Below are positions 8,056-17,926 of a DNA stretch of 64,000 nt, piece after piece. The translations under genes were made by a program, and so were the position numbers. The notes beneath the pieces were generated by a model. It was not told the DNA's origin. It did no database searches and saw only the letters and a list, made by a program, of their open reading frames with translations. Position 1 is the first letter of the stretch. Each line of letters starts with the position of its first letter. Source of the stretch: Cyanobacterium sp. HL-69 (GTDB taxonomy: Bacteria > Cyanobacteriota > Cyanobacteriia > Cyanobacteriales > Cyanobacteriaceae); the NCBI GenBank assembly GCA_002813895.1, contig CP024912.1, forward strand, positions 682,001 to 746,000, in the 5' to 3' direction.

Positions 8056-9468
8056 ATGCCAGACAAAAAAAACCCAGAAATTGACCCTATTCCCTCGTTA
8101 TTAGCGGAATTTTCGGATCCTGAAATGGAGGAGGAAGAGTTTAGAAATGATTTCTTTCAGGGGTTGTCGGGCAGAAGAAAAAAGGCCGCTTTTGCTTTAA
8201 CTCTTATTTGGGGTGTAACTATTGGTTTACATCTTTTTCCTTGGAATTTTTCCCTCATCATATTTTTAGGGCTATTGATTTTTGTTGAAATGGTGAGATT
8301 AATTTTTAGCACGTCTAAAAATGCGAATCTACCTGAGTTTGAGCAGATGGACAGTTTACCTTTTGTTTCTTTGTTGGTTTCGGCAAAAAATGAGGAGGCT
8401 GTGATCAAGAAATTGGTAAAGATGTTGCTAAATATCGATTATCCTAGTCATTTATATGAGTTATGGATTGTGAATGATAATAGCGGCGATCGCACTGGTA
8501 AAATATTAGATGAATTAACCCAAGAATATTCCCAATTAAATGTCATCCACCGAGACGGTTTGGCAAAGGGTGGTAAATCAGGGGCGTTAAATTTTGCCTT
8601 TTCTAAGTGCAAGGGAGAGGTTATCGGAGTGTTTGATGCTGATGCGGTAATTCCTGAGAATTTATTACAAAAGGTTGTACCTCTGTTTGTCAGGGAAAAC
8701 ATTGGGGCAGTGCAAGTGAGAAAAGCGATTTCTAATCCTGCCGAAAATTTTTGGACGAGGGGGCAATGGGTAGAAATGTCCCTCGATAGTTATTTCCAAA
8801 GACAGAGAATTAACTGCGGTGGCATCGGAGAGTTGAGGGGTAATGGGCAATTTGTCCGTCGTGATGCCCTTAATAGTTGTGGTGGTTGGAACGAGGAAAC
8901 TATCACCGATGACCTTGATCTTACCATTCGTTTACATCTTGATCACTGGGACATCGATATTTTAGAACATCCTGCGGTGGGTGAAGAAGGGGTTAAAAGT
9001 GCGATCGCACTCTGGCATCAGAGAAGCCGTTGGGCAGAAGGTGGTTATCAACGTTACTTCGACTATTGGCGTTTTATCCTCAGTAATCGCCTCGGGTGGC
9101 ACAAAAAATTTGACCTCATTTTCTTCTTTATGGTTCAGTATATTTTCCCTACCGCCGCCATTCCCGACTTAGTAATGGTGTTAACCCGTCATCGCTTTCC
9201 CCTTGTGGCACCCCTCAGCAGTATTACTCTATTTCTCGCCTTTTGGGGTATGTACACAGGTTTAAAACGCAGTCAGAACAAAAAGTCATTTACCATAGCT
9301 CAACATATCATCATGATAGGACAAAGTTTCCTTGGCTTGGTTTATATGGTTCACTGGTTTATCGTCATGCCAGTTACTACTGCCCGAATGTCTGTACGCC
9401 AAAAACGCCTCAAATGGGTTAAAACTGTCCATGAAGGAGACACCGAAGAAAACCTCGAATTAGCCTAA
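8056..9468 (+). CDS. mgdA: GT2 glycosyltransferase, probable monoglucosyldiacylglycerol synthase
   Basis: 470 residues, membrane-bound. Helices lie at about 45-85, followed by a GT2 (cellulose-synthase-like) catalytic domain: SLLVSAKNEEAV, IVNDNSGDRT, FDADAVIP (DxD), TDDLDL and the product-site motif QRSRW. At least three helices follow after about residue 355. Architecture and sequence match Synechocystis Sll1377, which transfers glucose from UDP-glucose to diacylglycerol, the first step of galactolipid synthesis in cyanobacteria (established for that protein). The substrate is inferred by homology. The ATG has AAGGAG at 8036-8041. It appears monocistronic. Confidence 0.8.
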   Translation: MPDKKNPEIDPIPSLLAEFSDPEMEEEEFRNDFFQGLSGRRKKAAFALTLIWGVTIGLHLFPWNFSLIIFLGLLIFVEMVRLIFSTSKNANLPEFEQMDSLPFVSLLVSAKNEEAVIKKLVKMLLNIDYPSHLYELWIVNDNSGDRTGKILDELTQEYSQLNVIHRDGLAKGGKSGALNFAFSKCKGEVIGVFDADAVIPENLLQKVVPLFVRENIGAVQVRKAISNPAENFWTRGQWVEMSLDSYFQRQRINCGGIGELRGNGQFVRRDALNSCGGWNEETITDDLDLTIRLHLDHWDIDILEHPAVGEEGVKSAIALWHQRSRWAEGGYQRYFDYWRFILSNRLGWHKKFDLIFFFMVQYIFPTAAIPDLVMVLTRHRFPLVAPLSSITLFLAFWGMYTGLKRSQNKKSFTIAQHIIMIGQSFLGLVYMVHWFIVMPVTTARMSVRQKRLKWVKTVHEGDTEENLELA

Positions 9469-9604
9469 AGTAATCTTTCTGTTGTTAATTGGGGGTTGCC
9501 GCAAAAAATGGATTCGTGAGGGCAGGAAATAGGCAAAAGTTTAATGTGACTCAGCGCACTCTATTGGTTAAAAAATAAACCAAAAATATAAACAAACTAG
9601 AAAC

Positions 9605-10159
9605 CTACAAAAACAAATTAATATCCCTCGCTAAAATCCAACCTCTACGTAAATCATCATCTTTTCCTAATTCACGGGGTTTTTTTGTGCCATAGAACCA
9701 AGGGCGAGATGAACTATCGGCAGTTATGGCAATAATAATATTTTCTTCAATGATTATTTGACAACTATTTTTTTTACAGTCAAAATCATTGATTTTTTTA
9801 TCTAAAATTAACGGTTGAAAATCATCCCATGTTTCCAATGGTGACAAATATCTCCCCTCTTTATCCTGACTATACATTGTACCTGTGAGGGGTTTTTGTT
9901 GAGAATACTGGGTAGGATGGCAGCTTAACCATCTACCGTTAACCGTTAACCAGTCATTAGCACTAAAAATGGTACACACCAACCACTCTTGTTTTCTTTC
10001 TTTGATTTGACTCAACCTTAAGCCAAAAAAACCATAACCTCCCATACCATAGCTACCAGCATAATAAGTAATATCAACAATGTAGCGATTGTTCACTAGA
10101 GCCGAATTTGCATAGGTAATAAAATCTTTGCTGTGGGAGGCATTGATAATTTTATCCAT
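9605..10159 (-). CDS. Hypothetical protein, 184 residues
   Basis: I do not recognise this gene. The predicted protein is soluble, has no signal peptide or membrane segment and begins MDKIINASHSKDFI. It has an aromatic/glycine-rich stretch at about 33-47 (YYAGSYGMGGYGFFG) followed by basic residues, two cysteines close together (FDCKKNSC) and a C-terminus ending ARDINLFL. It converges with mgdA and sits about 250 bases downstream of the YqeG-like gene, separated from it by a strong hairpin (10214-10239), so it is likely transcribed alone. Confidence 0.6.
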   Translation of the reverse strand: MDKIINASHSKDFITYANSALVNNRYIVDITYYAGSYGMGGYGFFGLRLSQIKERKQEWLVCTIFSANDWLTVNGRWLSCHPTQYSQQKPLTGTMYSQDKEGRYLSPLETWDDFQPLILDKKINDFDCKKNSCQIIIEENIIIAITADSSSRPWFYGTKKPRELGKDDDLRRGWILARDINLFL

Positions 10160-10213
10160 TAATAATTGCTTTTTTTATTATTATGATTATTCAAAATATC
10201 TACCTAGTATAAA

Positions 10214-10239
10214 GGACATTCTGCCGTAGCAGAATGTCC
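10214..10239 (-). terminator. Strong hairpin after the YqeG-like phosphatase gene
   Basis: GGACATTCTGC (10214-10224) and GCAGAATGTCC (10229-10239) form a perfect 11-bp stem with a CGTA loop. Read on the minus strand it lies about 165 bases after the end of the phosphatase gene and is followed by TTTATAC, which fits an intrinsic terminator. It could also be a mobile palindromic repeat, since the distance from the gene is long. Confidence 0.55.
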
Positions 10240-10405
10240 CGTCATTTTATATGGAGTTATATATACTTAAGGTCTTTATATAAGCTGACCTCAATTTATC
10301 TTCGAAAACTATAATGACATATATCTAAAGTTTTCTTAATTTTCTTAAGATTTATTTAATATTTATTTGCACAAGATAAACAAATTATAAGAAATGTTAC
10401 AAATG

Positions 10406-10927
10406 TTAATTTTTATAAACAGAAACACCTATTTTTTGGGAAAACCAAACTTCAAAATTACGAATAGAAAATAGAGGACTTTTTGATATTTCGGTGCTTT
10501 CCATGGGTTCAACAAAAATTGTAAACATACCCAAACGATTTCCTGCTAATACGTCAGTAAATAATCTATCTCCTACCATGGCAACCTTATCTACGGGGTG
10601 ATTCATGGCATCAACTGCCTGACGGAGTTTTTTACGGGATGGCTTTCTAGCACCAAAAATAAAAGGAACATCAAGGCTAGATGCGATCGCACTTATACGA
10701 CTTTTACTGAGATTATTACTAACTAACCATAAATCTACCAGAGGACGAACTTCTGTAATCCAGTCCATTAATTCAGTGGAAATAATACTTTGTTTAAAAG
10801 GTACAAGGGTTTCATCCACATCCAAAACTAAACCCTTTAAACCATATTCTTGAATGATAGAAGGGCTTAGTTTTGTAACAACATCGCCCAAAACTAAATC
10901 TGGTTGTAACAAAAGAGATTTTGACAT
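10406..10927 (-). CDS. YqeG-family HAD IIIA phosphatase
   Basis: About 173 residues from the ATG at 10925-10927. A longer frame begins at 10966, but the MSKSLLLQPDLVLGDV start is the one that fits the family. HAD motifs are all visible: DVDETLV (nucleophile Asp and general acid), LVSNN, the lysine in ARKPSRKKL and GDRLFTDVLAGN. It is related to B. subtilis YqeG and the chloroplast/mitochondrial PGP phosphatase (PTPMT-like GEP4) group, so phosphatidylglycerophosphate dephosphorylation is a possible role. That substrate is inference. It is cytoplasmic or membrane-peripheral, without transmembrane helices. Confidence 0.82.
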   Translation of the reverse strand: MSKSLLLQPDLVLGDVVTKLSPSIIQEYGLKGLVLDVDETLVPFKQSIISTELMDWITEVRPLVDLWLVSNNLSKSRISAIASSLDVPFIFGARKPSRKKLRQAVDAMNHPVDKVAMVGDRLFTDVLAGNRLGMFTIFVEPMESTEISKSPLFSIRNFEVWFSQKIGVSVYKN

Positions 10928-11128
10928 AAAAAAATTAGTTATTTTAAATTTACAGTAGTTTTCCAATAACTAAACCACCATAAAAGAAACTATACCCTTT
11001 AAAATGGTTCAACCCTATGAAAAATGACTGTAAGCATTCTATTCGAGACTAGATAATTTAAACAGTATAAAAATTATTGATTCAATAAATGCGATCGCCT
11101 CATAATTTGTTGTAGCAAAAATAGCACT

Positions 11129-12556
11129 TTAACCAAACTCTACCTTAGCCCAATTAAGATTTTCATGGACAGTTTTCAAGGAATTCCCCTCAGAATATAA
11201 CCGCAATAAAGGTTCAGTACCACTAAAACGAATTAATAACCAACTCTCATCCTCAAGACGATATTTATAACCATCAATAGCAAGACAATCAATCACCTTT
11301 TTCCCTGCAATTTCTTCTAAAGGCTTACTAGCGAGGGTAGCTTGTAACTGATTTTTTTGCTCCATACTCCCAAGGGTTAAATCAATGCGATCATATTGAG
11401 ATACAAAATTAGTTTTTTTCTGTAAATCTCCGTACAATTCCCCAATGCCCTTCCCTGACTTCACCATGGCTTCAAGGACATATAAAGCCGATAAAAGAGC
11501 ATCTCGTTCGGGAATATGGGTACTATACCCCACTCCCCCAGATTCTTCTCCCCCCACCAACACCTGAGTTGTTAGCATCTTCTCAGCGATGTATTTATAA
11601 CCGATAGGAGTTTCTGAGAGAGGAATATCAAATAAATCTGCTACTTTGGGGATTAAATCTGAACCGCTGACAGTTTTAATAATTTCTCCCTTCAACCCTC
11701 TTCTTTGGGATAAATGCTCGATAAAAATAGGAATTAAAATTTGTGTACTACAATAATTACCCTCACTATCCACCGCCGCAATGCGATCGCAATCTCCATC
11801 AAACACTAAACCGACTCTAAGGGCATCAGAATCGTTTTTACCCCTTTCCTTAACCTCACGAAACAACTCAGGGATATACCGAGCCAAAGGCTCAGGAGCA
11901 TTCCCCCCAAACAAAGGATCTCTTTGACTATTTATTTCATTGATATTACATCCAAGGATACGACCCAACCCCGTAGATGCCGCTCCGTGCATCACATCCA
12001 CAATTACATCTAATTTACCCGCCGAAATCCCTTCCACAATGGCAGACACATCCACCAAACTAGCCAACTGCTTAGTATAACTATCCCAAGGATCAAACTT
12101 TGTAATCGTACCCACCTCAGTCGGTTTCGGTAAATCCGTATCCAGCAAAGCCTCAATCTTACTTGTCACATCCCCAGAAACAGAACCCCCAAAACCACCC
12201 TTCACCTTCAAGCCCAAATACTGAGCAGGGTTATGACTAGCCGTCAACACCAAAGCCCCCAAAGCATTTTGACTATAAGCCGCCCAACTAAAAGCAGGGG
12301 TGGGGGCATAACTATCCGCCAACAATACATCGTAGCCATACTCCTGTAACGCTTGAGAAGCTACCAACGCAAAATCTTCCGCCAAAAAACGACGATCAAA
12401 ACCCACCACCATCAACTTACCATGGGGGTTGTCTTCTTGTAACACCTTCGCACACAGGGGAGCCAACTTCGCCACCCGTTCCATGGTAAAGTCAGCGGCA
12501 ATTACTCCACGCCACCCATCAGTACCAAACTTAATTGGATTAGCTTGAAAACCCAT
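11129..12556 (-). CDS. Phosphoglucomutase/phosphomannomutase family protein
   Basis: 475 residues of the alpha-D-phosphohexomutase superfamily, interconverting hexose 1- and 6-phosphates. Visible motifs: KFGTDGWRG at the N-terminus, TASHNP with the phosphoserine (S107), metal-binding DGDCDR, the sugar-specificity loop GGEESGG and phosphate-binding RFSGTEP. Length and sequence fit the second cyanobacterial mutase (like Synechocystis Slr1334), not the ~550-residue main Pgm, so glucose versus mannose or glucosamine preference is open. It lies downstream of prk on the same strand with a 94-base gap. Confidence 0.88.
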   Translation of the reverse strand: MGFQANPIKFGTDGWRGVIAADFTMERVAKLAPLCAKVLQEDNPHGKLMVVGFDRRFLAEDFALVASQALQEYGYDVLLADSYAPTPAFSWAAYSQNALGALVLTASHNPAQYLGLKVKGGFGGSVSGDVTSKIEALLDTDLPKPTEVGTITKFDPWDSYTKQLASLVDVSAIVEGISAGKLDVIVDVMHGAASTGLGRILGCNINEINSQRDPLFGGNAPEPLARYIPELFREVKERGKNDSDALRVGLVFDGDCDRIAAVDSEGNYCSTQILIPIFIEHLSQRRGLKGEIIKTVSGSDLIPKVADLFDIPLSETPIGYKYIAEKMLTTQVLVGGEESGGVGYSTHIPERDALLSALYVLEAMVKSGKGIGELYGDLQKKTNFVSQYDRIDLTLGSMEQKNQLQATLASKPLEEIAGKKVIDCLAIDGYKYRLEDESWLLIRFSGTEPLLRLYSEGNSLKTVHENLNWAKVEFG

Positions 12557-12650
12557 AACAGTAACCTACAACACTAAGTTAAGAGCGGAATCATTAATAA
12601 TACGAGCCTAAAAATTTCCTAACACTTAAAGCCCACCACCTAAAAAAAAA

Positions 12651-13658
12651 TTAAACCTTAGCAACCTCTTGGGCTTCGCTATTGGCTACGGTACCAGTAA
12701 TTTGTTCGTAGGTTTCACGCATTTTTAGACCGACTAAAACTTGGAATAAACCAGTACCATTATTAGAACCAGGGTAGTCCTTATGTTTTAACAATAATTC
12801 GGTCATTTCGCCATAGTATTTAGTACCTGTACGGCTGAGGTGACTTTCAACATAGATCATTTCTTCTAAATTGTCGAACTGACCATCAATTTCAAGGATA
12901 GAAACTTCATTACCCATGTAGTTATCAGGTCCATAATACATTTTTAGACCAGGATAAGAACAGGTTAACTTACGTCCACAGGGGCGCCAATCAATGGTAG
13001 AACCTTCATCAAATAAGTAGGTAGGATTGAAATGTTCGATACCTTCTTTTTCGATTAAACGAACTCTCAAGATTTTACCTTCTTTTTCTTCTATTAATTG
13101 AGTAGGTAATACTTGGATAACAATATCTGCGTGTTGTTTTTGTGGCTCAATGTAAGCGGTGAAGTCAGGTTTTCTAGCATTGATAGAAGCTACAACATCA
13201 TCATAACTGTGACCTCTTTCGGCCATATCACGCTGAATTTTCCACTGAATTTTTACTTCTTCGCTAATGTCGAGGTAAACGCTGAAGTCAACTAATTCTC
13301 TTACTCTAGCATCATAAAGAGGATGTAAACCCTCGATTACAATTACTTTATTGGGTTCAATTTTTTCGGGAGGATCTAATTCTCCAGTTTCGTGGTTATA
13401 AATAGGTTTATCAATAGCTTGACCATCTTTTAAGGCTTTAATTTGTTCTGCCATTAAGTCGAAGTTGTTGGCTTTAGGATTCAAAGCGGTAACACCTGCT
13501 GCTTTTCTACCTTTACGGTCTAAACTATGATAGTCATCAAGACAGATAACGGTCATAAATTCTTTACCGAATAAATCTTCTAAACGACGTAAAAAGGTTG
13601 ATTTACCGCAGCCAGAGTCTCCGGCTACTCCAATAATTACTACTTTATCTTGAGTCAT
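12651..13658 (-). CDS. prk: Phosphoribulokinase
   Basis: 335 residues. It phosphorylates ribulose 5-phosphate to RuBP in the Calvin-Benson cycle. P-loop GDSGCGKST at 13-21; the redox pair C17 and C39 is at the usual place and a C-terminal pair is present (RPCGRKLTC). Catalytic motifs include LDDYH and the IEGLHPLYD strand. In cyanobacteria it is switched off in the dark by CP12/GAPDH and oxidation; the cysteines needed for that are here. A good ribosome site (GAGGAAAA) precedes the ATG on the minus strand. The 189-base gap on its 5' side must hold its promoter; rbcR lies just beyond it on the same strand. Confidence 0.97.
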   Translation of the reverse strand: MTQDKVVIIGVAGDSGCGKSTFLRRLEDLFGKEFMTVICLDDYHSLDRKGRKAAGVTALNPKANNFDLMAEQIKALKDGQAIDKPIYNHETGELDPPEKIEPNKVIVIEGLHPLYDARVRELVDFSVYLDISEEVKIQWKIQRDMAERGHSYDDVVASINARKPDFTAYIEPQKQHADIVIQVLPTQLIEEKEGKILRVRLIEKEGIEHFNPTYLFDEGSTIDWRPCGRKLTCSYPGLKMYYGPDNYMGNEVSILEIDGQFDNLEEMIYVESHLSRTGTKYYGEMTELLLKHKDYPGSNNGTGLFQVLVGLKMRETYEQITGTVANSEAQEVAKV

Positions 13659-13847
13659 TTTTTCCTCTATATGTGAAACTAATATACTTTATATAAGTAA
13701 TCTTGCTATTGATTGTTATCTTATCAGTCAATTGCACACTATTCTATATCTAATTGTTTTGTTTGTTAATCTTAATTGTTGAAAAGGTGAATAAGTGATA
13801 ACACAATTAACAATTACCCTTGGGGAAATTAGGTATGGTGATAATAA

Positions 13848-14855
13848 TTAAACATCTTCTGCAATTTCTACTTCTGTTTTCTCCAAAAATACTTGATTCT
13901 CTTGGGATAGTTTTTCTAGGGATTGATTATAATTTTCGGTGGAAAACTGGGGTAATATTTCTTTAATAAATGCTTCGGCGGCTTTGGAGCGATAGCGATT
14001 GGAGTTGACAATAACCGAAAGAGTGCGCCTAATTTCTACTCCTTCGATGGGGGCGCGGTGCAATACTCCCATTTTTAGTTCTTTTTCGATCGCCGTTATG
14101 GACACAAAAGAAGCTCCTAATCCTGATAAAACGGCATTTTTAATGGCCTCTATGGAGTTTAACTCCATTTCTACTTTTAGATCATTAGTATTAATACCGC
14201 TACGGGTTAAAACCTGATCAATGACTTTACGAATAGTAGATTGGGAGTCGAGGGTAATGTAATTGAGGTGGTATAAATCATCCTTGGCAATGGTTTCTTG
14301 TTCAGCAAAGGGATGATTCGAGGGGATTATCAACGCCAATTCATCCTCAGCATAGGGGATAATCTCTAATACATCTTGTAATTCGGAAGGCACTTCACCG
14401 CCAATTATAGCTAAATCCACTTGTCCGTTTGCCACGGCCCAAGAGGTACGACGGGTGGAGTGTACCTGTAACTGTACGGAAACATAAGGATATTTTTGGT
14501 GAAATAAACCAATCATGCGGGGTAGTAAATATGTTCCTGTGGTTTGGGAAGCTCCCACAATCAGGGTTCCCCCCTGCAAATTTTGTAAATCTTCAATGGC
14601 ACGGCAGGTTTCTTGACAAAGGGTAATAATTTTTTCACCATAGGCAAGTAAGAGATTTCCCGCTTCAGTTAATTGCGCTTTTCTTCCTCCCCTGTCGAAT
14701 AAAGGTACTGTTAATTGTTTTTCCAAATTTTGTATTTGTAAACTGATAGCGGGTTGAGAGACATAGAGACTATCTGCCGCCCGTTTAAAACTACCCTCAT
14801 CGGCAATTGCCTTCAAAATCCGTAATTGATCAAGGGAAAAAGGAATCTCAGCCAT
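13848..14855 (-). CDS. rbcR: LysR-type regulator RbcR (Ycf30)
   Basis: 335 residues. N-terminal LysR winged helix ([40 protein letters not shown] as two adjoining helices, ~6-46) and an effector domain beginning [22 protein letters not shown]. The sequence closely follows Synechocystis Sll0998 (RbcR), the activator of RuBisCO and other carbon-fixation genes, rather than NdhR or CmpR. It ends with an acidic tail ([10 protein letters not shown]). It is divergent from the Z-ISO-like gene; a 13-bp palindrome at 14892-14904 between them is a candidate operator. Lying directly upstream of prk suggests shared carbon control, which is inference. Confidence 0.85.
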   Translation of the reverse strand: MAEIPFSLDQLRILKAIADEGSFKRAADSLYVSQPAISLQIQNLEKQLTVPLFDRGGRKAQLTEAGNLLLAYGEKIITLCQETCRAIEDLQNLQGGTLIVGASQTTGTYLLPRMIGLFHQKYPYVSVQLQVHSTRRTSWAVANGQVDLAIIGGEVPSELQDVLEIIPYAEDELALIIPSNHPFAEQETIAKDDLYHLNYITLDSQSTIRKVIDQVLTRSGINTNDLKVEMELNSIEAIKNAVLSGLGASFVSITAIEKELKMGVLHRAPIEGVEIRRTLSVIVNSNRYRSKAAEAFIKEILPQFSTENYNQSLEKLSQENQVFLEKTEVEIAEDV

Positions 14856-14891
14856 AGTAAAATTAGATTTCGTTATTTAGAATTTTAATTT

Positions 14892-14904
14892 ATTTTCTGA
14901 AAAT
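14892..14904. promoter_or_regulatory. Candidate LysR operator upstream of rbcR
   Basis: ATTTTC-T-GAAAAT is a perfect 6+6 inverted repeat with one central base, 37 bases upstream of the rbcR start in the divergent intergenic region. It contains the T-N11-A core typical of LysR-type sites. Autoregulation is a common property of the family. AT-rich palindromes also occur by chance, so this is a candidate only. Confidence 0.35.
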
Positions 14905-15023
14905 AATGACCAAAACTAGATATTAAATAGATTGGGATCAGTTTTGACCCTATTTATTGATAAGATCTAGGTAATCAGTAAAATAAGTATTTATTATATA
15001 TTTATCCCATAAGTATAAACTTT

Positions 15024-15806
15024 ATGTTCCCCTTTGCGGTAGAAATAATTAACTTTTTTCCTCAATATTTCCCCCCCCTATTGGCCGTTGTCAATCTTCC
15101 ACCATGGTTAACCCCTAGTCATTTAATCATGGTGGGTTTATTGGTGGGCTTTGCGATCGCCCATAGCGGTTTAGCCGCCCTCAGACCATGGGGAGAGAGT
15201 AAAATAGGAGCAAGACTATATCGGGTACTATTTGCCCTTGTTAGCATCCCCTTTGCCACCGTATTAATTATTTACTTTTTTAACCATCGTTATGATGGAG
15301 CCGTATTATGGCAAATCCAAGACGTGTCAGGGGTAAAAACCACCGTTTGGATATTATCCGCCATTTCCTTTATATTTCTTTATCCTGCTACCTTTAACCT
15401 ATTGGAAATTGCCGCTATCCAAAAACCCCAAGTACATTTATACGAATCAGGCATTATCCGCATTACCCGACATCCTCAAATGGTAGGACAAGTAATCTGG
15501 TGTATTGCTCACACCATCTGGCTAGGCACTACTTTTACCATTGTCACCTCCTTGGGTTTAATTGGTCATCATCTTTTTGCCGTTTGGCATGGAGATAAAA
15601 GACTGACTAAACGTTATGGAGAAGCATTTTTGAAAGTCAAAGAAAGAACCTCTATCTTACCTGGGTTGGCCATTTTTGATGGCAGACAAACCCTACAAGG
15701 TAAAGAATTTTTGAAACCTGCCTATGTGGGAGTAACTGCATTTACTCTTTTATTTTGGTTTATTCACCCTTGGTTAATGACTGTAACAAGTCGTGTCAAT
15801 TGGTAA
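15024..15806 (+). CDS. NnrU-domain membrane protein, probable 15-cis-zeta-carotene isomerase (Z-ISO)
   Basis: 260 residues with about six transmembrane helices. Characteristic NnrU/Z-ISO features: AHSGLAALRPWGE near 55, YPATFNLLEIAAIQKP, RITRHPQMVGQ near 150 and GHHLFAVWHGDKRL near 190. The conserved histidines in these motifs are those expected to bind heme b in plant Z-ISO. The cyanobacterial homologue (Synechocystis Slr1599) has been reported as the Z-ISO needed for light-independent carotenoid synthesis. I infer the same role from similarity; NnrU family proteins in other bacteria have been linked to nitric oxide metabolism. Divergent from rbcR. Confidence 0.7.
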   Translation: MFPFAVEIINFFPQYFPPLLAVVNLPPWLTPSHLIMVGLLVGFAIAHSGLAALRPWGESKIGARLYRVLFALVSIPFATVLIIYFFNHRYDGAVLWQIQDVSGVKTTVWILSAISFIFLYPATFNLLEIAAIQKPQVHLYESGIIRITRHPQMVGQVIWCIAHTIWLGTTFTIVTSLGLIGHHLFAVWHGDKRLTKRYGEAFLKVKERTSILPGLAIFDGRQTLQGKEFLKPAYVGVTAFTLLFWFIHPWLMTVTSRVNW

Positions 15807-15972
15807 TTTGATTGGATGATTTTCCCTTCCATCTTGCACAATATAGGTAGGGGATCAATAATGGCACTAAGAAAAATTATTTAAAAGACTTATTTTAAGT
15901 TACCTTCTTAGGCTATTATCTGATTCGACATCGCTATTTTATAAATTTTTAAACTATTAGAAATAAATTAAT

Positions 15973-16314
15973 ATGATTTCTGTCACTCAAGAATCTTTTG
16001 ATAGAGAAGTTTTACAATCTTCTCATATGGTTTTAATCAATTTTTGGGCGCCTTGGTGTGGTTTGTGTACCATGCTGCAACCTATCCTCAATCGTCTTGA
16101 GTCGGAGTGGGAAACGGAGTTAAAAATAGTTAGTGTTAACGCTGACCAAAATTTACGTTTAGCTAATAACTATAGTCTTAGTAGTCTGCCCACCCTGATT
16201 TTGATGCATCGAGGGGAAATTATTGAGCGTTTAGAAAGTTTCCATAATAGAGAACATTTATATAAAACTGTTAATGATGTGATGTTGCATCTACTGCACC
16301 AAACCACTGCTTAA
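15973..16314 (+). CDS. Thioredoxin-like protein with CGLC active site
   Basis: 113 residues, a single thioredoxin fold: [21 protein letters not shown] with the active-site pair C29/C32, [23 protein letters not shown] with the conserved cis-proline, and a C-terminal helix. The dipeptide between the cysteines is Gly-Leu instead of Gly-Pro, which in this fold changes redox potential and partner choice. It is therefore probably one of the atypical cyanobacterial thioredoxins rather than TrxA. It is cytoplasmic. coaD follows 35 bases later on the same strand. Confidence 0.82.
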   Translation: MISVTQESFDREVLQSSHMVLINFWAPWCGLCTMLQPILNRLESEWETELKIVSVNADQNLRLANNYSLSSLPTLILMHRGEIIERLESFHNREHLYKTVNDVMLHLLHQTTA

Positions 16315-16349
16315 ATATAATTAATTTATTCTCCATTTTCTTTAAATTC

Positions 16350-16826
16350 ATGATTGCAATATACCCCGGTAGTTTTGATCCTATTACCCTCGGACATTTG
16401 GACTTAATACAACGGGGTAGTGTTTTATTTGAACAGATAATAGTGGCGGTATTAAAAAATCCTAATAAAAAACCTTTATTTAGTTTAGAAACTAGGGTAA
16501 AACAGATTCGTCTTTGTACCCAAGATATTCCTAATGTAGAAGTAGATACCTTTTCGGGGTTGACAGTGGAATATGCCAAGTTAAAACAAGCAGGGGTATT
16601 ATTAAGGGGTTTGAGGGTTTTATCAGACTTTGAGCAGGAGTTACAAATGGCTCATATTAATAAAACTCTGGCGAATAATGTGGAAACGGTTTTTTTGGCA
16701 ACCAATACGGAGCATAGTTTTGTTAGTAGTAGTGTGGTTAAAGAAATTGCTCGATTTGGCGGTAAAATTGATCATCTGGTACCAGAGGCGATCGCCCCTG
16801 ATATTTACAAAGCATTACAAAAGTAA
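16350..16826 (+). CDS. coaD: Phosphopantetheine adenylyltransferase
   Basis: 158 residues, full length. It makes dephospho-CoA from 4'-phosphopantetheine and ATP, the penultimate step of CoA synthesis. Nucleotidyltransferase motif [16 protein letters not shown] at the N-terminus (T/HxGH present as TLGH), [19 protein letters not shown] in the middle, and [13 protein letters not shown] matching the second nucleotide-binding motif. Co-directional with the thioredoxin-like gene 35 bases upstream. Confidence 0.96.
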   Translation: MIAIYPGSFDPITLGHLDLIQRGSVLFEQIIVAVLKNPNKKPLFSLETRVKQIRLCTQDIPNVEVDTFSGLTVEYAKLKQAGVLLRGLRVLSDFEQELQMAHINKTLANNVETVFLATNTEHSFVSSSVVKEIARFGGKIDHLVPEAIAPDIYKALQK

Positions 16827-16913
16827 CCTAAGATTTTTTACAAAACATAACAGCTATGGTCAACGGATACCTTAAAATTAAGCTCATATAGATAGTTAAT
16901 TTATTTTATTACA

Positions 16914-17876
16914 ATGCGGATTTTAGCTCTTATTCCAGGTGGTATCGGAGATCAAATTTTATTTTTTCCCACCCTAAAAAGTATTAAAGATCAATACCCC
17001 AAGGCAATTATTGACGTATTAGTAGAACCTAGGTCAAAAAATGCCTACCGTGTCTGTCCTCACGTCAAAGAAGTTCTAGTATTTGATTATAAAGATAAAA
17101 ACGGACTAGCCGACTACCTAAACCTCCTTGGTATCATTAGAGATAGGGAATATGAAGTAGCCGTAACCCTCGGACAAAATTGGGCTGTCGGCTTCTTATT
17201 ATGGCTTGATGGCATTCCTACCCGTGTAGGTTACAAAAGTTCTAAATCTTGGTTTATCAATAACCCTGTCGAACTAAAAACCGAGCAATATGCCGCCTAT
17301 ATGTACCATGACTTAGTCCATGGATTAAACATCACTCAATCTTGCCCCCCTGTGTCTATTAACGTACCCAAAGAAGACATTGAATGGGCAGAGGTAGAAC
17401 AAAAACGTCTCGACATCAAAGAATCTGGTTATATCCTCATTCATGGGGGATCCAGTGAGCTCGCCAAAACCAAAGGCATCGATAAAATTTACCCTGTGCC
17501 AAAATGGCAAAGAATTGTCGAAGATGTCCAGAGAAAACAACCCAATCTTCCCATCGTTTTACTAAATGGTCCTGATGATCAAGAATGGATAGCAGAAATG
17601 TTGCAGTTATGTAACAACCTTAAAGTAATTAGTCCCCCAGATATTGGCAAACTATCCGCCTTTATCGCAGGTGCTAACCTAATGTTATGTACAGACAGCG
17701 CCCCCATGCACTTATCCGTAGCGGTAGGTACTTATACCATAGCCCTATTTGGTCCTACTCAAGCCGATAAACTATTACCGCCCCACAGCGATAAATTTAT
17801 TGGTCTTCAATCCCTTAGTAAAAACATTGCCGACATATCCACAGACAAAATTTTAGAAAAAATGTGGCAAGGTTAA
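16914..17876 (+). CDS. Glycosyltransferase family 9 (heptosyltransferase-like)
   Basis: 320 residues with the GT9 pattern: MRILALIPGGIGDQILFFPTLKSI at the N-terminus, a middle linker, ILIHGGSSELAKTKGI at the start of the C-terminal Rossmann lobe and the donor-site stretch LCTDSAPMHLSVAVGTYTIALFGPTQ. GT9 enzymes usually transfer ADP-heptose to lipopolysaccharide core. The next gene is gmhB-like and a heptose-phosphate kinase lies at 45.9 kb, supporting a heptose-type donor. The acceptor in this organism is unknown. Start is the ATG at 16914. Confidence 0.85.
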   Translation: MRILALIPGGIGDQILFFPTLKSIKDQYPKAIIDVLVEPRSKNAYRVCPHVKEVLVFDYKDKNGLADYLNLLGIIRDREYEVAVTLGQNWAVGFLLWLDGIPTRVGYKSSKSWFINNPVELKTEQYAAYMYHDLVHGLNITQSCPPVSINVPKEDIEWAEVEQKRLDIKESGYILIHGGSSELAKTKGIDKIYPVPKWQRIVEDVQRKQPNLPIVLLNGPDDQEWIAEMLQLCNNLKVISPPDIGKLSAFIAGANLMLCTDSAPMHLSVAVGTYTIALFGPTQADKLLPPHSDKFIGLQSLSKNIADISTDKILEKMWQG

Positions 17877-17926
17877 AAATAATTGTCAATTAATATTATA
17901 GGTTTAAAACCTTATCCTTTATGTAA

